Positions 7,018 through 15,883 of a DNA stretch of 39,389 nucleotides are shown here, piece after piece; the first letter of the stretch is position 1; every line of letters begins with the position of its first letter. The notes below the pieces were generated by a model, which had not been told where the DNA came from, made no database searches, and saw only the letters and a program-made list of their open reading frames with translations. A program made the position numbers and the translations under genes. The stretch comes from Lentisphaeria bacterium (GTDB lineage Bacteria > Verrucomicrobiota > Lentisphaeria > Victivallales > Victivallaceae), in contig CAAGDG010000197.1 in assembly GCA_900768515.1 (NCBI GenBank), forward strand, positions 1 to 39,389. Reading direction: 5' to 3'.

Positions 7018-8745
7018 ATGAAAGCTGTCGCCTTTGCCGCATTGTGTGACGGAACGCGCCGGGAACTTCCGGTCGAGGTGGATTCCGACCGTGCGGTCCT
7101 TCGGAAAACAGCGGTCCCGGCCGGGACCGTGACGCTCGATTTTCTTCCCGACTTCTGCGATGCCCGGGTGGGTGACGAGGGGTTCTATGTGGTTCCGAGC
7201 ATCGACAACAACGGTCACGCCGGTCTGATCCGCTTCCACAGCCGCGGCCGGGACATCGAGACGGAATTCGACTGCAACGACATGCCGCTCTACGTGGCCT
7301 CCCGGAACGGTCGTGCGACGCTGGCGGTGGTGTGCGGAATGGAGCTGGATTACCGGCTGGTCGCCGGTGTGCGGGAGAACCGCTATTACCTCTTCCCCCG
7401 TTTCACGCTCGACGGCGAACCGGCGGACGAGGACATCGAAGTCAAGTTCTTTGCGTTGGAGGGGAACGAGGCGACCTGGGCCGGCGCCGCCCGGCGCTAC
7501 CGCCGCTATCAGCTTGAGCGGGGAGCCTGCGTTCCGCTGCGGGAGCGGATGCGGCGTTACCCGGTGCTCGGGGAGGCCGCGCTCGGTCCCGAAGTCCGGG
7601 TCCGGCTGGCCTGGAAACCGGTTCCGTCTCCGGTGCCGGACCAGACGGAGGAGACCGAGCCGCCGATTCACGTCGCCATCACCTTCGAACAGTGTGAACG
7701 CATTCTGGACGAGTTCCACCGGCAGGGAATCGAACATGCCGAATTCTGTCTGGTCGGCTGGAACAAGTCCGGTCACGACGGCCGCTTCCCCGACCTCTTC
7801 CCGGTGGAGCCGCTGCTGGGCGGCGAGGAGGGGCTTCGGCGGGTCATCGAACGGGCGCGTCGGTACGGCTACCTGATCAGCTGCCACACCAATCTGCTGG
7901 ACTCCTACAAAATTGCGTCGCGCTGGAGCGAGGAGAACTGTATGCGCGACCGGGACGGCTCTCTGCACCAGTTCGGAAACTGGGGCGGCGGCAACTCCTA
8001 CTATCTGTGTCCGAAACGGGCGCATGAGGCTTATGCGTTTCAGGATATGGAGGATATGAAGCGGCTCGGATTTTACGGTACCCACTATCTGGATGTGATG
8101 AGCATCCTTCGGCCGCCCAAATGTTACGATCCGCGGCATCCGCTGAGCCGCAAGCAGGCGGCGTACTGGCGCGGCCGCACGCTGGCGCTGGCCCGTGAAA
8201 TGGTCGGAGCCAGCGCTTCGGAGGGGTCCTGGGATTTCTGTATCGGCGACCTCGACTATGTGCTGTATACCGTGTTCCATCGGAACGGGGAGTTCGAACG
8301 GCCGATCGTCGATGAATTCATTCCGTTCTGGCACGTGGTTTATCATGGAATTGTGCTCTACAACACCTTCTGCGACACGGTCAACGCCGCCATCAAAAGA
8401 GATCCCGGATTGTCGATGCTCAACTATGAGTGGGGCGGCCGGCCGCTCTCCTACTTCTACGCGAAGTTCCGCTCCTCCGGCGCGAACTGGATGGGCGAGG
8501 AGGATCTCCGGTTCGGTTCGGAGGAGGAACTGGCCGCCGGAGTGGCGAAGATCAAGCGCGACTACGACCGCTACCGCCGGATCAGCGATCTTCAGTTCGA
8601 GTTTCTCGAGGAGCACGAGAGGCTCTCGGACGAGGTGGTCAAGACGGTTTATGCCGACGGTTCGGTGCTGATCTTCAACTATGGCGACGGCGAGTTCCGG
8701 TACGAGGGGCACCCCTGCGCGCCGCACGCCTTCACCCGGATCTGA
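7018..8745 (+). CDS. Putative glycoside hydrolase, DUF5696-like
   Basis: A 575-residue protein without a signal peptide. The ATG at 7018 has GAGGAG eight bases upstream. The first ~200 residues look like a beta-sandwich; from about 215 a TIM-barrel-like domain follows (HVAITFEQCERILDEFHRQGIEHAEFCLVGW, then ISCHTNLLDSY). Candidate acidic catalytic residues are Asp359 in THYLDVMS and Glu402 in GASASEGSWDF; the DPRHPLSR and SEGS segments recall the DUF5696 group of putative glycosidases related to GH101. The C-terminus has a short beta-rich part (FNYGDGEFRYEG). It is convergent with the glycosyltransferase gene, with only 2 bp between stops. Substrate unknown; the family call is from remembered motifs and is less certain than the hydrolase fold. 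Confidence 0.62.
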   Translation: MKAVAFAALCDGTRRELPVEVDSDRAVLRKTAVPAGTVTLDFLPDFCDARVGDEGFYVVPSIDNNGHAGLIRFHSRGRDIETEFDCNDMPLYVASRNGRATLAVVCGMELDYRLVAGVRENRYYLFPRFTLDGEPADEDIEVKFFALEGNEATWAGAARRYRRYQLERGACVPLRERMRRYPVLGEAALGPEVRVRLAWKPVPSPVPDQTEETEPPIHVAITFEQCERILDEFHRQGIEHAEFCLVGWNKSGHDGRFPDLFPVEPLLGGEEGLRRVIERARRYGYLISCHTNLLDSYKIASRWSEENCMRDRDGSLHQFGNWGGGNSYYLCPKRAHEAYAFQDMEDMKRLGFYGTHYLDVMSILRPPKCYDPRHPLSRKQAAYWRGRTLALAREMVGASASEGSWDFCIGDLDYVLYTVFHRNGEFERPIVDEFIPFWHVVYHGIVLYNTFCDTVNAAIKRDPGLSMLNYEWGGRPLSYFYAKFRSSGANWMGEEDLRFGSEEELAAGVAKIKRDYDRYRRISDLQFEFLEEHERLSDEVVKTVYADGSVLIFNYGDGEFRYEGHPCAPHAFTRI

Positions 8746-8747
8746 AT

Positions 8748-10178
8748 TCAGCGGTTCTCCTCCGGCCGCGGTGCGAACCGGTCGAGCAGCAGCAGATCGA
8801 AGCCGCTGCCCTGGCGGGAGGGGAGCAGGAGGGCCTGGCGGTACGGTTCCGCCGGCGGCAGCGGCGTTCGGCGGGCGAGGCGGATCAGCGCCTGGAGCGG
8901 GCGCGGATCCGTCCGGAGCCGTTCCACTTCCAGTTCCACCTGCAAATCCGGGTTGGCGCACCGGGCGGCCCAGAGGTTCCGGGCGATCTGCCACTGCCGG
9001 CCGAGAGTGCAGCCGAAGAAGTCGGTGCCGCCGCCGCACTCCCGTTCGACCACGGCGGTGAAGTTCACCAGAAAACCGAATTCCAGCAGCAGCGCCGCCG
9101 CCGCAATCCGCCGCCCCGCCCGCGGAAAGTCTCCGGAAAAGGCGGTGAATCCGCGCCAGGCGATCAGCAGCCAGGCGAATACCACCGCCGAGTTGTAATG
9201 GGGATACGCCTCCAACCGGAGCGCGGCGAGCAGCAGCATGTGGCAGAGGGCGGTCAGGATCGCGCATCCGGTGGCGCGGTCGAAGGTGGAAAGTTCCTCC
9301 TTCCGCCGCATCCGGTGAACCACGGCGACGACTCCAAGCAGGGCGAAAAATGCGATTGCCAGTCCGGCCGCGGCGAGCAGAACCCACCAAAGACCGGCGC
9401 CGCTTGCCGGAGAGAACCGTTCCGGGAACCCCAGGCCGGTCAGGTTGCGGAAGGCGAATCCCCCTGCGATCAGGCCGCTTCCGAATGGAGGCCGTTCCGC
9501 CGGGAGCGGAGCGAAATCGAGCCAGCACCGCCGGAGGTAGGGCGCGAGCAGGATCAGCGCGCCTCCCGCCGAGACGGCGCACCGGATCAGCGCCGGCCGC
9601 AGCGGCCGCCGGAAAACCAGCACCCCGAGGGCGAATCCGGCCGGAACCGCCGTCGAAACCGGGTGAAGATAGAACATCGCCGCCGCCGTCAGCGCGGCGC
9701 CGGCGCACGTCCGCCAGGAACCGGCGCGGAGGAATTTCGCCATGAATACCGCGAACCAGAGTCCGAGCGGCATCAGCCAGACGTTGTCCCACGGCTGGCG
9801 GATGTAGAAGAAGACGAAGGGGGAGGCAAAGTAGAGGGCGGCCCCGAACCCGACCGGGATCCGGAACTCTCCGGCCAGCAGCCGCAGCGCCGGCCATGCC
9901 GCGGCGATGGAGAGGGCGCTTTTGATTCCGGCGATCGCCACCGGGTTGAAGGTGATTTTCAGCAGAATCTGATTGAGCCAGACGACCAGCGCACCGTAAA
10001 AGACTGAGACCGAACCCTGCAATCCGCGGGCGGCCGGAACCCCGGCTTCATTCGCATCCAGCGCCAGGTTGAGCAGGTCCGCCTCGTCTCCGAGCCAGAC
10101 CGTGTTTCCGGGCCAGAGCAGAGCGAGCAGAGAGGCTGCCGCCGCCGTAGCGATCATGAGGTAATTGAAATATTTCAT
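8748..10178 (-). CDS. Multi-pass membrane glycosyltransferase-like protein (GT-C / GT39 type)
   Basis: A 476-residue integral membrane protein starting at ATG 10178 (MKYFNYLMIATAAAASLLALL). Upstream in-frame starts (for example 10205) add no recognisable residues; no start has a clear ribosome site. About ten hydrophobic helices fill residues 1-400. The first periplasmic loop has WLGDEADLLN (Asp31-Glu32), the acidic pair typical of GT-C glycosyltransferases such as ArnT and PMT-like enzymes that use lipid-linked sugar donors. The C-terminal ~100 residues are soluble. Likely adds sugars to lipids or proteins at the cell surface. It is followed (in its direction) by the convergent DUF5696-like gene and preceded by the terminator of the GH10-like gene, so it is probably monocistronic. 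Confidence 0.72.
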   Translation of the reverse strand: MKYFNYLMIATAAAASLLALLWPGNTVWLGDEADLLNLALDANEAGVPAARGLQGSVSVFYGALVVWLNQILLKITFNPVAIAGIKSALSIAAAWPALRLLAGEFRIPVGFGAALYFASPFVFFYIRQPWDNVWLMPLGLWFAVFMAKFLRAGSWRTCAGAALTAAAMFYLHPVSTAVPAGFALGVLVFRRPLRPALIRCAVSAGGALILLAPYLRRCWLDFAPLPAERPPFGSGLIAGGFAFRNLTGLGFPERFSPASGAGLWWVLLAAAGLAIAFFALLGVVAVVHRMRRKEELSTFDRATGCAILTALCHMLLLAALRLEAYPHYNSAVVFAWLLIAWRGFTAFSGDFPRAGRRIAAAALLLEFGFLVNFTAVVERECGGGTDFFGCTLGRQWQIARNLWAARCANPDLQVELEVERLRTDPRPLQALIRLARRTPLPPAEPYRQALLLPSRQGSGFDLLLLDRFAPRPEENR

Positions 10179-10284
10179 GGCATATAAAATACCACGCCGT
10201 CGCATGAAAAACAATGCGGCAACCGGAAAATCGCCTCCGGCTTCTCGTCGGCCGGCCGGTTTCCGTCGGAAGATGAGGAGGATG

Positions 10285-10318
10285 GAAAAAGGCCGGAGAA
10301 GGAACGTCTTCTCCGGCC
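10285..10318 (-). terminator. Intrinsic terminator after the GH10-like gene
   Basis: An 11-bp GC-rich stem (GGCCGGAGAAG at 10291-10301 pairing with CTTCTCCGGCC at 10308-10318, six-base loop) followed on the minus strand by five T residues (plus-strand A run 10286-10290). It lies 19 nt beyond the stop of the minus-strand gene ending at 10337. Confidence 0.85.
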
Positions 10319-10336
10319 CCGGTTGTCTTGTCCGGT

Positions 10337-11794
10337 TCAGCGCAGTTCGATGTTCGCGCACTCCTCGACGCCGGCACTGTTCTCCCAGGTCAGCCGGTAG
10401 CTTCCCCGGAAACCGCGGAATGCGATTTCGCCACCTTTTCCGGCCCGGACGGAGAGATCGGTCTTCCATTCGCTGTGGATCAGGTCGTTCAGCGCGTAGT
10501 AGGACTGTTTCGGTTCCATATTCCGCCGGAAGAGTCCGGAGACCGACGGTTCGCCGGGGGCGCCGCAGTCGTCCACCACGTTCCACCAGGTGATGCCCAT
10601 CATCGGTTTGAGGCTGAACCAGAGCCGGTAGAGGTTTCGGGAGATCACCGCCTGAATGTCCTCGCCGCGTTCGCCGCAGGGAGGGGCGGTAATGGTGATC
10701 TCGCTGAGATGGATCGGCAGTCCCGCTTCGGAGATCCGCGCCATGGTTTCCCGGACGCCGCGGGGCGATTGCACTTCGCTCTTCCCGTCGGCGATGTCGA
10801 GGCAGCTCTGCGGATCGAAGAGGTGCATCTGCGCTCCCATGATGTCGACTTTGCAGCCGCGCCCGAGCAGGTCGCGAACCTGGTCGCGATAACAGGTTTT
10901 GAGATAGTAGTCGTTGATGTTGAGCTTGACGCTCTTCGGAAAAACGGCGTCGGCGATCTTGAAGGAGCGGTAGGTGTAGTCGCCCGGCATCAGACCGTAA
11001 CGGCTTTTGCAGACGCCGTCGCCGGGAATCATCTTTCCCTGTTCAAAATCAATGGCGCTTTCGTTGACGACGTCCCAGCTGTCGACCGCGTCCTTGTAGT
11101 GGCGTGCAATCTCCATGATCCGCTTTGCGTTCAGGAGATTGAGCTCGTCGACGAACCCGGGGATCATCTCTTCGATTTCGGCGGGAGTGAAGGCTTCGAA
11201 GAGCGCATGGGTCGGATTTACGCAGCGGTCATGTTCTTTGAACCGGGCGCGCCACGCGGCCGGAAGTTTTTCGAGCACCCAGTCCGGATACTGCCAGCAA
11301 TAGTTGCCCCAGGTCAGGGTGTGGCCGTGGAGGCGGATTCCGCGGCTTTTGCAGAAGGCGACCACCGGGTCGGGGGCGGGCCGCCGCCAGTGCGGCTCCT
11401 TCTTTGGTTCGGCGACCTTGTTCCAGTAGGCGGCGGTGTCTTCGAACTTCGCGGCGAAGCGAGGCTTCCCCTCCTCCGGTTCGAAGCAGCGCCAGTAGAA
11501 GGCGATGGTCGCGGAGTTGAAAAGCGTGCCGTAGAGGGCTTTGTACTTCTCGTTGCATTCGTCGGAACCGAGCTGGTCGAAATTGAAGATGTGCGCCCCG
11601 AAGATGAATGCGTGTCCGGTCTGTTCGACCCGGACGTCCGCTCCTTCCGGAATGGAAGCGATCCGGAAGAGTCCGTCGGCCTTGCGGTTCGCCTCGATGT
11701 CACGGTCGATTCGCGCCTGTTCCTCCGGGTTCCAGAGTTTCCAGTAACCCTCGCTCATCGCCTGGTTCCACTCCTCGACCGATTTCCTGCGCAT
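10337..11794 (-). CDS. GH10-like endo-xylanase family protein, cytoplasmic
   Basis: A 485-residue protein of glycoside hydrolase family 10 type. The ATG at 11794 has GGAGGAAC five bases upstream; longer forms start inside the predicted promoter. GH10 hallmarks in order: GAHIFNFDQL (67-76), FYWRCFEPEEGKPRF (99-113), HGHTLTW (156-162), SWDVVNE with the acid/base Glu245, GAQMHLFD (320-327), and HLSEIT with the nucleophile Glu365; ITWWNVVDD follows at 401. GH10 enzymes retain configuration and usually cut beta-1,4-xylan. There is no signal peptide, so it would act on imported oligosaccharides. It has its own promoter and terminator and stands divergent from an IclR regulator, 170 bp away, which may control it. 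Confidence 0.9.
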   Translation of the reverse strand: MRRKSVEEWNQAMSEGYWKLWNPEEQARIDRDIEANRKADGLFRIASIPEGADVRVEQTGHAFIFGAHIFNFDQLGSDECNEKYKALYGTLFNSATIAFYWRCFEPEEGKPRFAAKFEDTAAYWNKVAEPKKEPHWRRPAPDPVVAFCKSRGIRLHGHTLTWGNYCWQYPDWVLEKLPAAWRARFKEHDRCVNPTHALFEAFTPAEIEEMIPGFVDELNLLNAKRIMEIARHYKDAVDSWDVVNESAIDFEQGKMIPGDGVCKSRYGLMPGDYTYRSFKIADAVFPKSVKLNINDYYLKTCYRDQVRDLLGRGCKVDIMGAQMHLFDPQSCLDIADGKSEVQSPRGVRETMARISEAGLPIHLSEITITAPPCGERGEDIQAVISRNLYRLWFSLKPMMGITWWNVVDDCGAPGEPSVSGLFRRNMEPKQSYYALNDLIHSEWKTDLSVRAGKGGEIAFRGFRGSYRLTWENSAGVEECANIELR

Positions 11795-11837
11795 GTCTGT
11801 TCCTCCGGTTGTGTTTTCTGTGGTGTTTCCAGTGTCT

Positions 11838-11865
11838 AATATAGAAAAGCCGCAGCGCATTTCAA
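11838..11865 (-). promoter_or_regulatory. Putative promoter of the GH10-like gene
   Basis: On the minus strand TTGAAA (plus-strand 11865-11860), 16-bp spacer, TATATT (11843-11838). Start of transcription near 11831, giving a leader of about 37 nt before ATG 11794. Confidence 0.5.
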
Positions 11866-11964
11866 TCGAAAATTCATAAATAATACGGTTTTTGCTTGAA
11901 AAAATTGGGAAATCGGGTAATTTACTGGAAATGAATTCAGCAATTATGAATTTGGAGAGGAAAA

Positions 11965-12720
11965 TTGGGATATCAGCCCGTGAAATCCGTGATGAAGGCG
12001 GTCGCCATTCTGGAACTCCTGGCCAACCGGTCGCTGGAGAACCGGGAACTCTCGCTCGGGGAGATCGCGGCGGAGACCGGATTGCTGCCGGTGACCGCGC
12101 GGAATCTGCTTCGCACGCTCGAAGAGTGCGGTTACGTCTCCCGGCTGCGCCACGGCCATTACGCCGAGGGGCCGCGCTGCCGGGAACTGTTTTTTTCCGG
12201 CGGGGTCCTGCGGCGTCTGCGGACGGTGGCGGAACCGTGGATCCGGCAGAGCGTCGCCGATCTCGGCGAAAGTTTGCTTCTGGTCGCCATCGTCAACGGG
12301 AAACGGCATGAGCTGTTGCGCTGCCAGGCACCCGACGATGAACTGCGCAATCCGCAGTGGCATGCGGCGCAACACTGTTACGCGATGCGCACCACCCGGG
12401 CGATTCTGGCCTGGTCCACGCCGGAGCAGCTTGACTTTTTCATTGCGAACAACGGATTGCCCTCGCTCGAGGATTGGCCGGAGTGCGGCGGTTCGCGCGA
12501 GGGGCTGGAACGGGAACTGGGGACGATCCGCGCCCGGGGCGGCTGCGCCGAGCGCCAGAACCGTCTGGTCGCGATCGCGGTGCCGATTCTGACCGGGGGC
12601 GGCGATGCGATCGCGTCGCTCGGCTGTTACGCCGCGGCCTCCCGGACCGACAAGCCGCGGGCGGCCGGCATCTTCAAGATGCTGCGGGATTGTGCGGATT
12701 CAATCCGGGAGCGGCTCTGA
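11965..12720 (+). CDS. IclR family transcriptional regulator (TTG start)
   Basis: A 251-residue regulator with an N-terminal winged helix-turn-helix (about residues 6-68: VKSVMKAVAILELLAN, LSLGEIAAETGLLPVTARNLLRTLEECGYV) and a C-terminal IclR effector-binding domain (about 80-250), ending with a helix like IFKMLRDCADSIRERL. The TTG at 11965 is preferred because GGAGAGG (11954-11960) is just upstream; in-frame GTG at 11980 or ATG at 11992 would cut into the first helix. Usually a repressor or activator of catabolic genes. It is divergent from the GH10-like hydrolase, its most likely target. Confidence 0.92.
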   Translation: MGYQPVKSVMKAVAILELLANRSLENRELSLGEIAAETGLLPVTARNLLRTLEECGYVSRLRHGHYAEGPRCRELFFSGGVLRRLRTVAEPWIRQSVADLGESLLLVAIVNGKRHELLRCQAPDDELRNPQWHAAQHCYAMRTTRAILAWSTPEQLDFFIANNGLPSLEDWPECGGSREGLERELGTIRARGGCAERQNRLVAIAVPILTGGGDAIASLGCYAAASRTDKPRAAGIFKMLRDCADSIRERL

Positions 12721-12937
12721 ATCCGGAGTACGGTTCCGTGCCGGAAAGGAACGCCGCGGCGTGGGGCGATTCCGCCGGGGCCGTGAAGAAAGTTCAAAAA
12801 AAATGAAAAGCAGGTTGATCTTTCCGGGAAGACGGATATTTTTTATAAAAGGCCCGATTTTCCGGTGACGGCCGGCGTTCCGCAGATCGGGCGTCCGGAG
12901 GGAGAGCGCGGGCGTCGGCGAAACGGAATCAGGGGAC

Positions 12938-12979
12938 ATGTCGAAAGAAACGCAGAGATTTAAAGAGCTTACCGCTTCG
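12938..12979 (+). other. Out-of-phase N-terminus of the ABC exporter (apparent frameshift)
   Basis: The ATG at 12938 reads MSKETQRFKELTAS and stops at TAA 12980-12982. Moving to the next frame near 12968-12970 gives ELYRFVKPYQTLLS and continues without a break into the ABC exporter body. FKxLxxFVKPY is the usual start of MsbA-type exporters, so one base seems to be missing in GAGCTTACC (12965-12973). This could be a sequencing or assembly error, a real mutation, or, less likely, recoding. Confidence 0.7.
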
Positions 12980-12996
12980 TAAAGCCATACCAGACA

Positions 12997-14736
12997 TTGC
13001 TGAGCGTAGCGGTGGTGTTCCATGTGATCTGCACCTGCCTCGGACTGCTGATGCCGCTGGTGCTCAAGATCGTCATCGACAAGGCGCTCGGTGGGTCGGA
13101 TCTGAGTTTGCTCTACGTGCTGCTGGCGGGTGTGCTGCTGCTCTACTGGGTGCGGGCATTCTTTTTCTACACCTGTAACTATCTGACGTTCTATCCGATT
13201 CACCGGATGCTCTTCGACCTGCGGGTGAAGTTGTTCAAGCATCTGCAGAGTCTGTCGCTCCGTTTCTACCAGGAGTACCGGACCGGAAAGCTGATTTCGA
13301 ACATCCTGACCGACGTCGCCGCGCTCCAGTCGATGTTTTCGACGGTGATCGTCGGGATTGCGTCGAATCTGTTTTCCCTGTTCTTCGTAAGTTTGATGCT
13401 GGTGATTCTGAGTCCTTCGCTTTCGCTGATCTGTCTGGTGGTGCTGCCGGTGGTCTATCTGGTGTTCTCCCGTTTCCGCAAGGTGCTGCGGGAACGGTCG
13501 ATGCTGTTGCGCGAACACATGTCCGAAGTTTCGGCCAACCTGGCGGAAGTAATCAATGGAATTAAAGTCGTGAAGTCCTTCGGCAAGGAGCGGACCGAAA
13601 ACCGCAGCTTCATGGAACGGCTCAAGCCGACCTTCGACATGTCGCTGAAACTCTCGACCCGCGGTTTCACGCTGAGTATCGTGATGGACCAGCTCTCCGT
13701 CTACACCTCGGTCGCGGTGCTGGGATTCGGCGGCTACCTGGTTTCGCAGGGAAGGCTGACAATCGGCGAACTGGTCGCCTTTTACACCTATATGCAGATG
13801 TTTTTCGGACCGGTGGTTCAGCTGACCAACCTGGCTCCCGCCATCAGCGAGGGCGCGGTCAGTGCGGAGCGGCTGCTGACGCTGATGGCCTACGTGCCGG
13901 AGATCAAGGAGCGGGAGCATCCGATTCACCTGGATCATGCGGTGGGCCATGTCCGGTTCGAGTCGGTCGACTTCGGGTACGGGCCGAAACGGATGGTGCT
14001 GCAGGACTTCAATCTCGATGTCGAACCCGGGCTCAAGGTGGCGCTGGTGGGGCCGTCCGGGTCCGGCAAGTCCACCATCGCCAGTTTGCTGATGCGGTTT
14101 TTCGACGTTACGGACGGGCGGATTTTCCTGGACGATTACGACATACGGGATCTTTCGATCGATTCGCTCCGGCGCAACATCGGCATCGTGCTGCAGGAAT
14201 CTTTCCTCTTTTCGGGGACCATCGAGGAGAATATCCGCTACGGCAAGGAGGACACCAGCTTCGAAGAAGTGGTGGAAGCGGCGAAGATGGCCAACGCCTA
14301 CGAGTTCATTCGGGAACTTCCGCTCGGATTCCGGACCGAGGTCGGCGAGAACGGCGTTTCGCTTTCGGGTGGTCAGAAGCAGCGGATTGCCATTGCGCGG
14401 ACCGTTCTGCACAATCCCGCGGTTCTGATTCTCGACGAGGCGACCAGTGCGCTGGACACCATCTCCGAGAGCGTCGTGCAGCAGGCGCTCGACAAACTGA
14501 TGGCAAACCGGACCACGATCATCATCGCGCACCGGCTCTCCACCGTGCGCAACGCGGACCGGATTCTGGTGCTGAAGGACGGCCGCATCGTTCAGAGCGG
14601 ACGGCATGAGGAACTGCTCTGTCAGGATGGACCCTACCGGCAGCTGTATGCGATGCAGCTCAAAGAGCAGACGGAACATGATTCACCCAACTACAAGGCG
14701 GGTCGTTTCGGTCTTGAACACCTGGAGGAAGCATGA
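12997..14736 (+). CDS. ABC exporter, fused permease and ATPase (MsbA/ABCB type)
   Basis: The open frame gives 579 residues from a TTG at 12997 that has no ribosome site; the natural start is probably ATG 12938, out of phase by one base. The first ~300 residues are the six-helix exporter membrane domain. The ATPase domain follows with Walker A GPSGSGKST (about 351-359), signature LSGGQKQR (about 454), Walker B VLILDEATSALD (about 477) and H-loop IIAHRLSTV (about 509). All catalytic motifs are intact. Half-transporters of this kind act as homodimers exporting lipids, peptides or drugs. No peptidase C39 domain is present. The next gene, an HlyD adaptor, overlaps by ATGA, indicating an export system across the envelope. 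If the frameshift is real, the gene may be silent or poorly expressed. Confidence 0.88.
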   Translation: MLSVAVVFHVICTCLGLLMPLVLKIVIDKALGGSDLSLLYVLLAGVLLLYWVRAFFFYTCNYLTFYPIHRMLFDLRVKLFKHLQSLSLRFYQEYRTGKLISNILTDVAALQSMFSTVIVGIASNLFSLFFVSLMLVILSPSLSLICLVVLPVVYLVFSRFRKVLRERSMLLREHMSEVSANLAEVINGIKVVKSFGKERTENRSFMERLKPTFDMSLKLSTRGFTLSIVMDQLSVYTSVAVLGFGGYLVSQGRLTIGELVAFYTYMQMFFGPVVQLTNLAPAISEGAVSAERLLTLMAYVPEIKEREHPIHLDHAVGHVRFESVDFGYGPKRMVLQDFNLDVEPGLKVALVGPSGSGKSTIASLLMRFFDVTDGRIFLDDYDIRDLSIDSLRRNIGIVLQESFLFSGTIEENIRYGKEDTSFEEVVEAAKMANAYEFIRELPLGFRTEVGENGVSLSGGQKQRIAIARTVLHNPAVLILDEATSALDTISESVVQQALDKLMANRTTIIIAHRLSTVRNADRILVLKDGRIVQSGRHEELLCQDGPYRQLYAMQLKEQTEHDSPNYKAGRFGLEHLEEA

Positions 14737-15863
14737 CGCACAAGACAGGGGGATTGCGCGGAAAACTGCGGACGCTCAGCATCGTCGGACTGGTGCTGGG
14801 GATGCTGGTGACCGGTGCCGTGTTGTCTCTGTTTTTTCTTGAGATCGAGGATGTGGTCTACGCGCAGGGCAAGCTGACTTCGGAGATCACCTACGACATC
14901 ATCGGCCACCTGGACAGCCGGGTGACTCAGCTGAACTTCGAAGAGGGCGACGATGTGGAGTCCGGCGACGTCATTGCGCTGCTGGACACCACCGAGTTTG
15001 ACGAGGAGCGCATCCGGCTGGAAGCGGAGATCCGGGAGTACGAGGCGGAACTGGAGGTGAAGATTGCCGAGTGTGAGGCGCTCAAGGTCAATCCGCTGCC
15101 CAAAGAGCTCTGGTACGCCGAGAGCAACCTCAAAGAGAGTACCGAGAAGTCGAAGCGGACCGAGGCCCGTATGCGCCGTTCGTTGCAGCTGGCGTCGAAC
15201 AACGCGATCTCCAAACGGGAGTTTGAGGAGGCTGAGATCGAGCACATCAAAGTGCAGGGCGAAGTGGACCGCGCCAGAGAGAGCCTCCGGCTGGTTCAGA
15301 GCGGAATTGGCGAACGCAACGTCGAAAAGGCGGAACGCGACATCGATCTTGTGCGTGCCAAGATCGAAGGCCGCAAGGCGGAACTGGAGTTTCTCAAGCG
15401 CCAGCTGGCGGAATGCCGGATTACCGCGCCGAACAGCGGGCGGCTGGTCGAACTGCCCTGCAAATACACCCGCTACGTTCAAAAAGGGGTGGTCGCCGCC
15501 AGACTCTCTTCCGGCGGCGCGATCCGCGGCATCGCCTATGTTGACGAGAGCGTGGTGCGCAAGGTGCGTCCGGGGCAGGTGGTGCGGATTTCCAGCGGCG
15601 TCTTCAACCGTCTGGAATACGGCATCTTCTACGGTGAGGTGACGCGCATTTACGATACTCCGGTGCAGGAGCCTTCCACCAACATGACCCGGTATCCGGT
15701 GGAACTCTCGATCGATCCGCAGGGGCGTCCGCTCCGGCTCGGCTCCAGCGCCGAATTTGCGATCGTCACCGGCCATGAACCGGTCATCTATACGATCCTG
15801 AACCTGACCCGCCACGACGAATACGACAATCCTGAACCGCAGACGCCGAGGCGGGCGAAGTAA
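14733..15863 (+). CDS. HlyD-family membrane fusion (adaptor) protein
   Basis: A 376-residue inner-membrane-anchored adaptor. One N-terminal transmembrane helix (about 14-36) is followed by a lipoyl half-motif (IGHLDSRVTQLNFEEGDDVESGDVIALLD, about 54-82), a long alpha-helical hairpin (about 85-230), the second lipoyl half (CRITAPNSGRLVEL, about 229-242) and a beta-barrel domain. The start codon overlaps the stop of the ABC exporter (ATGA at 14733-14736), implying translational coupling. Together they should form the inner-membrane part of a type I-like or tripartite exporter. A TolC-like channel is not present in the window. It is convergent with the GH123-like gene, with a short hairpin between them. 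Confidence 0.88.
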   Translation: MTHKTGGLRGKLRTLSIVGLVLGMLVTGAVLSLFFLEIEDVVYAQGKLTSEITYDIIGHLDSRVTQLNFEEGDDVESGDVIALLDTTEFDEERIRLEAEIREYEAELEVKIAECEALKVNPLPKELWYAESNLKESTEKSKRTEARMRRSLQLASNNAISKREFEEAEIEHIKVQGEVDRARESLRLVQSGIGERNVEKAERDIDLVRAKIEGRKAELEFLKRQLAECRITAPNSGRLVELPCKYTRYVQKGVVAARLSSGGAIRGIAYVDESVVRKVRPGQVVRISSGVFNRLEYGIFYGEVTRIYDTPVQEPSTNMTRYPVELSIDPQGRPLRLGSSAEFAIVTGHEPVIYTILNLTRHDEYDNPEPQTPRRAK

Positions 15864-15864
15864 C

Positions 15865-15883
15865 GCCGGTGGGCGTCACCGGC
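15865..15883. terminator. Small hairpin between convergent genes
   Basis: GCCGGTG (15865-15871) pairs with CACCGGC (15877-15883) around a five-base loop, in the 12-bp gap between the convergent HlyD and GH123-like genes and overlapping the stop of the latter. No T-run follows on either strand, so it could only be a weak bidirectional pause. Confidence 0.25.

Noticed and set aside
6928..9897. A 989-codon minus-strand open frame opposite the gene at 7018 and through the glycosyltransferase in another frame.
   Set aside because: Low-complexity Arg/Pro/Gly/Ala-rich translation without any family features; both real genes in the region have recognisable folds.
12938..12982. Programmed -1 frameshifting in the ABC exporter.
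   Set aside because: The nearby A-TTT-AAA run does not fit a slippery heptamer in the required phase, and no stable downstream structure was found. A mutation or sequence error is simpler.
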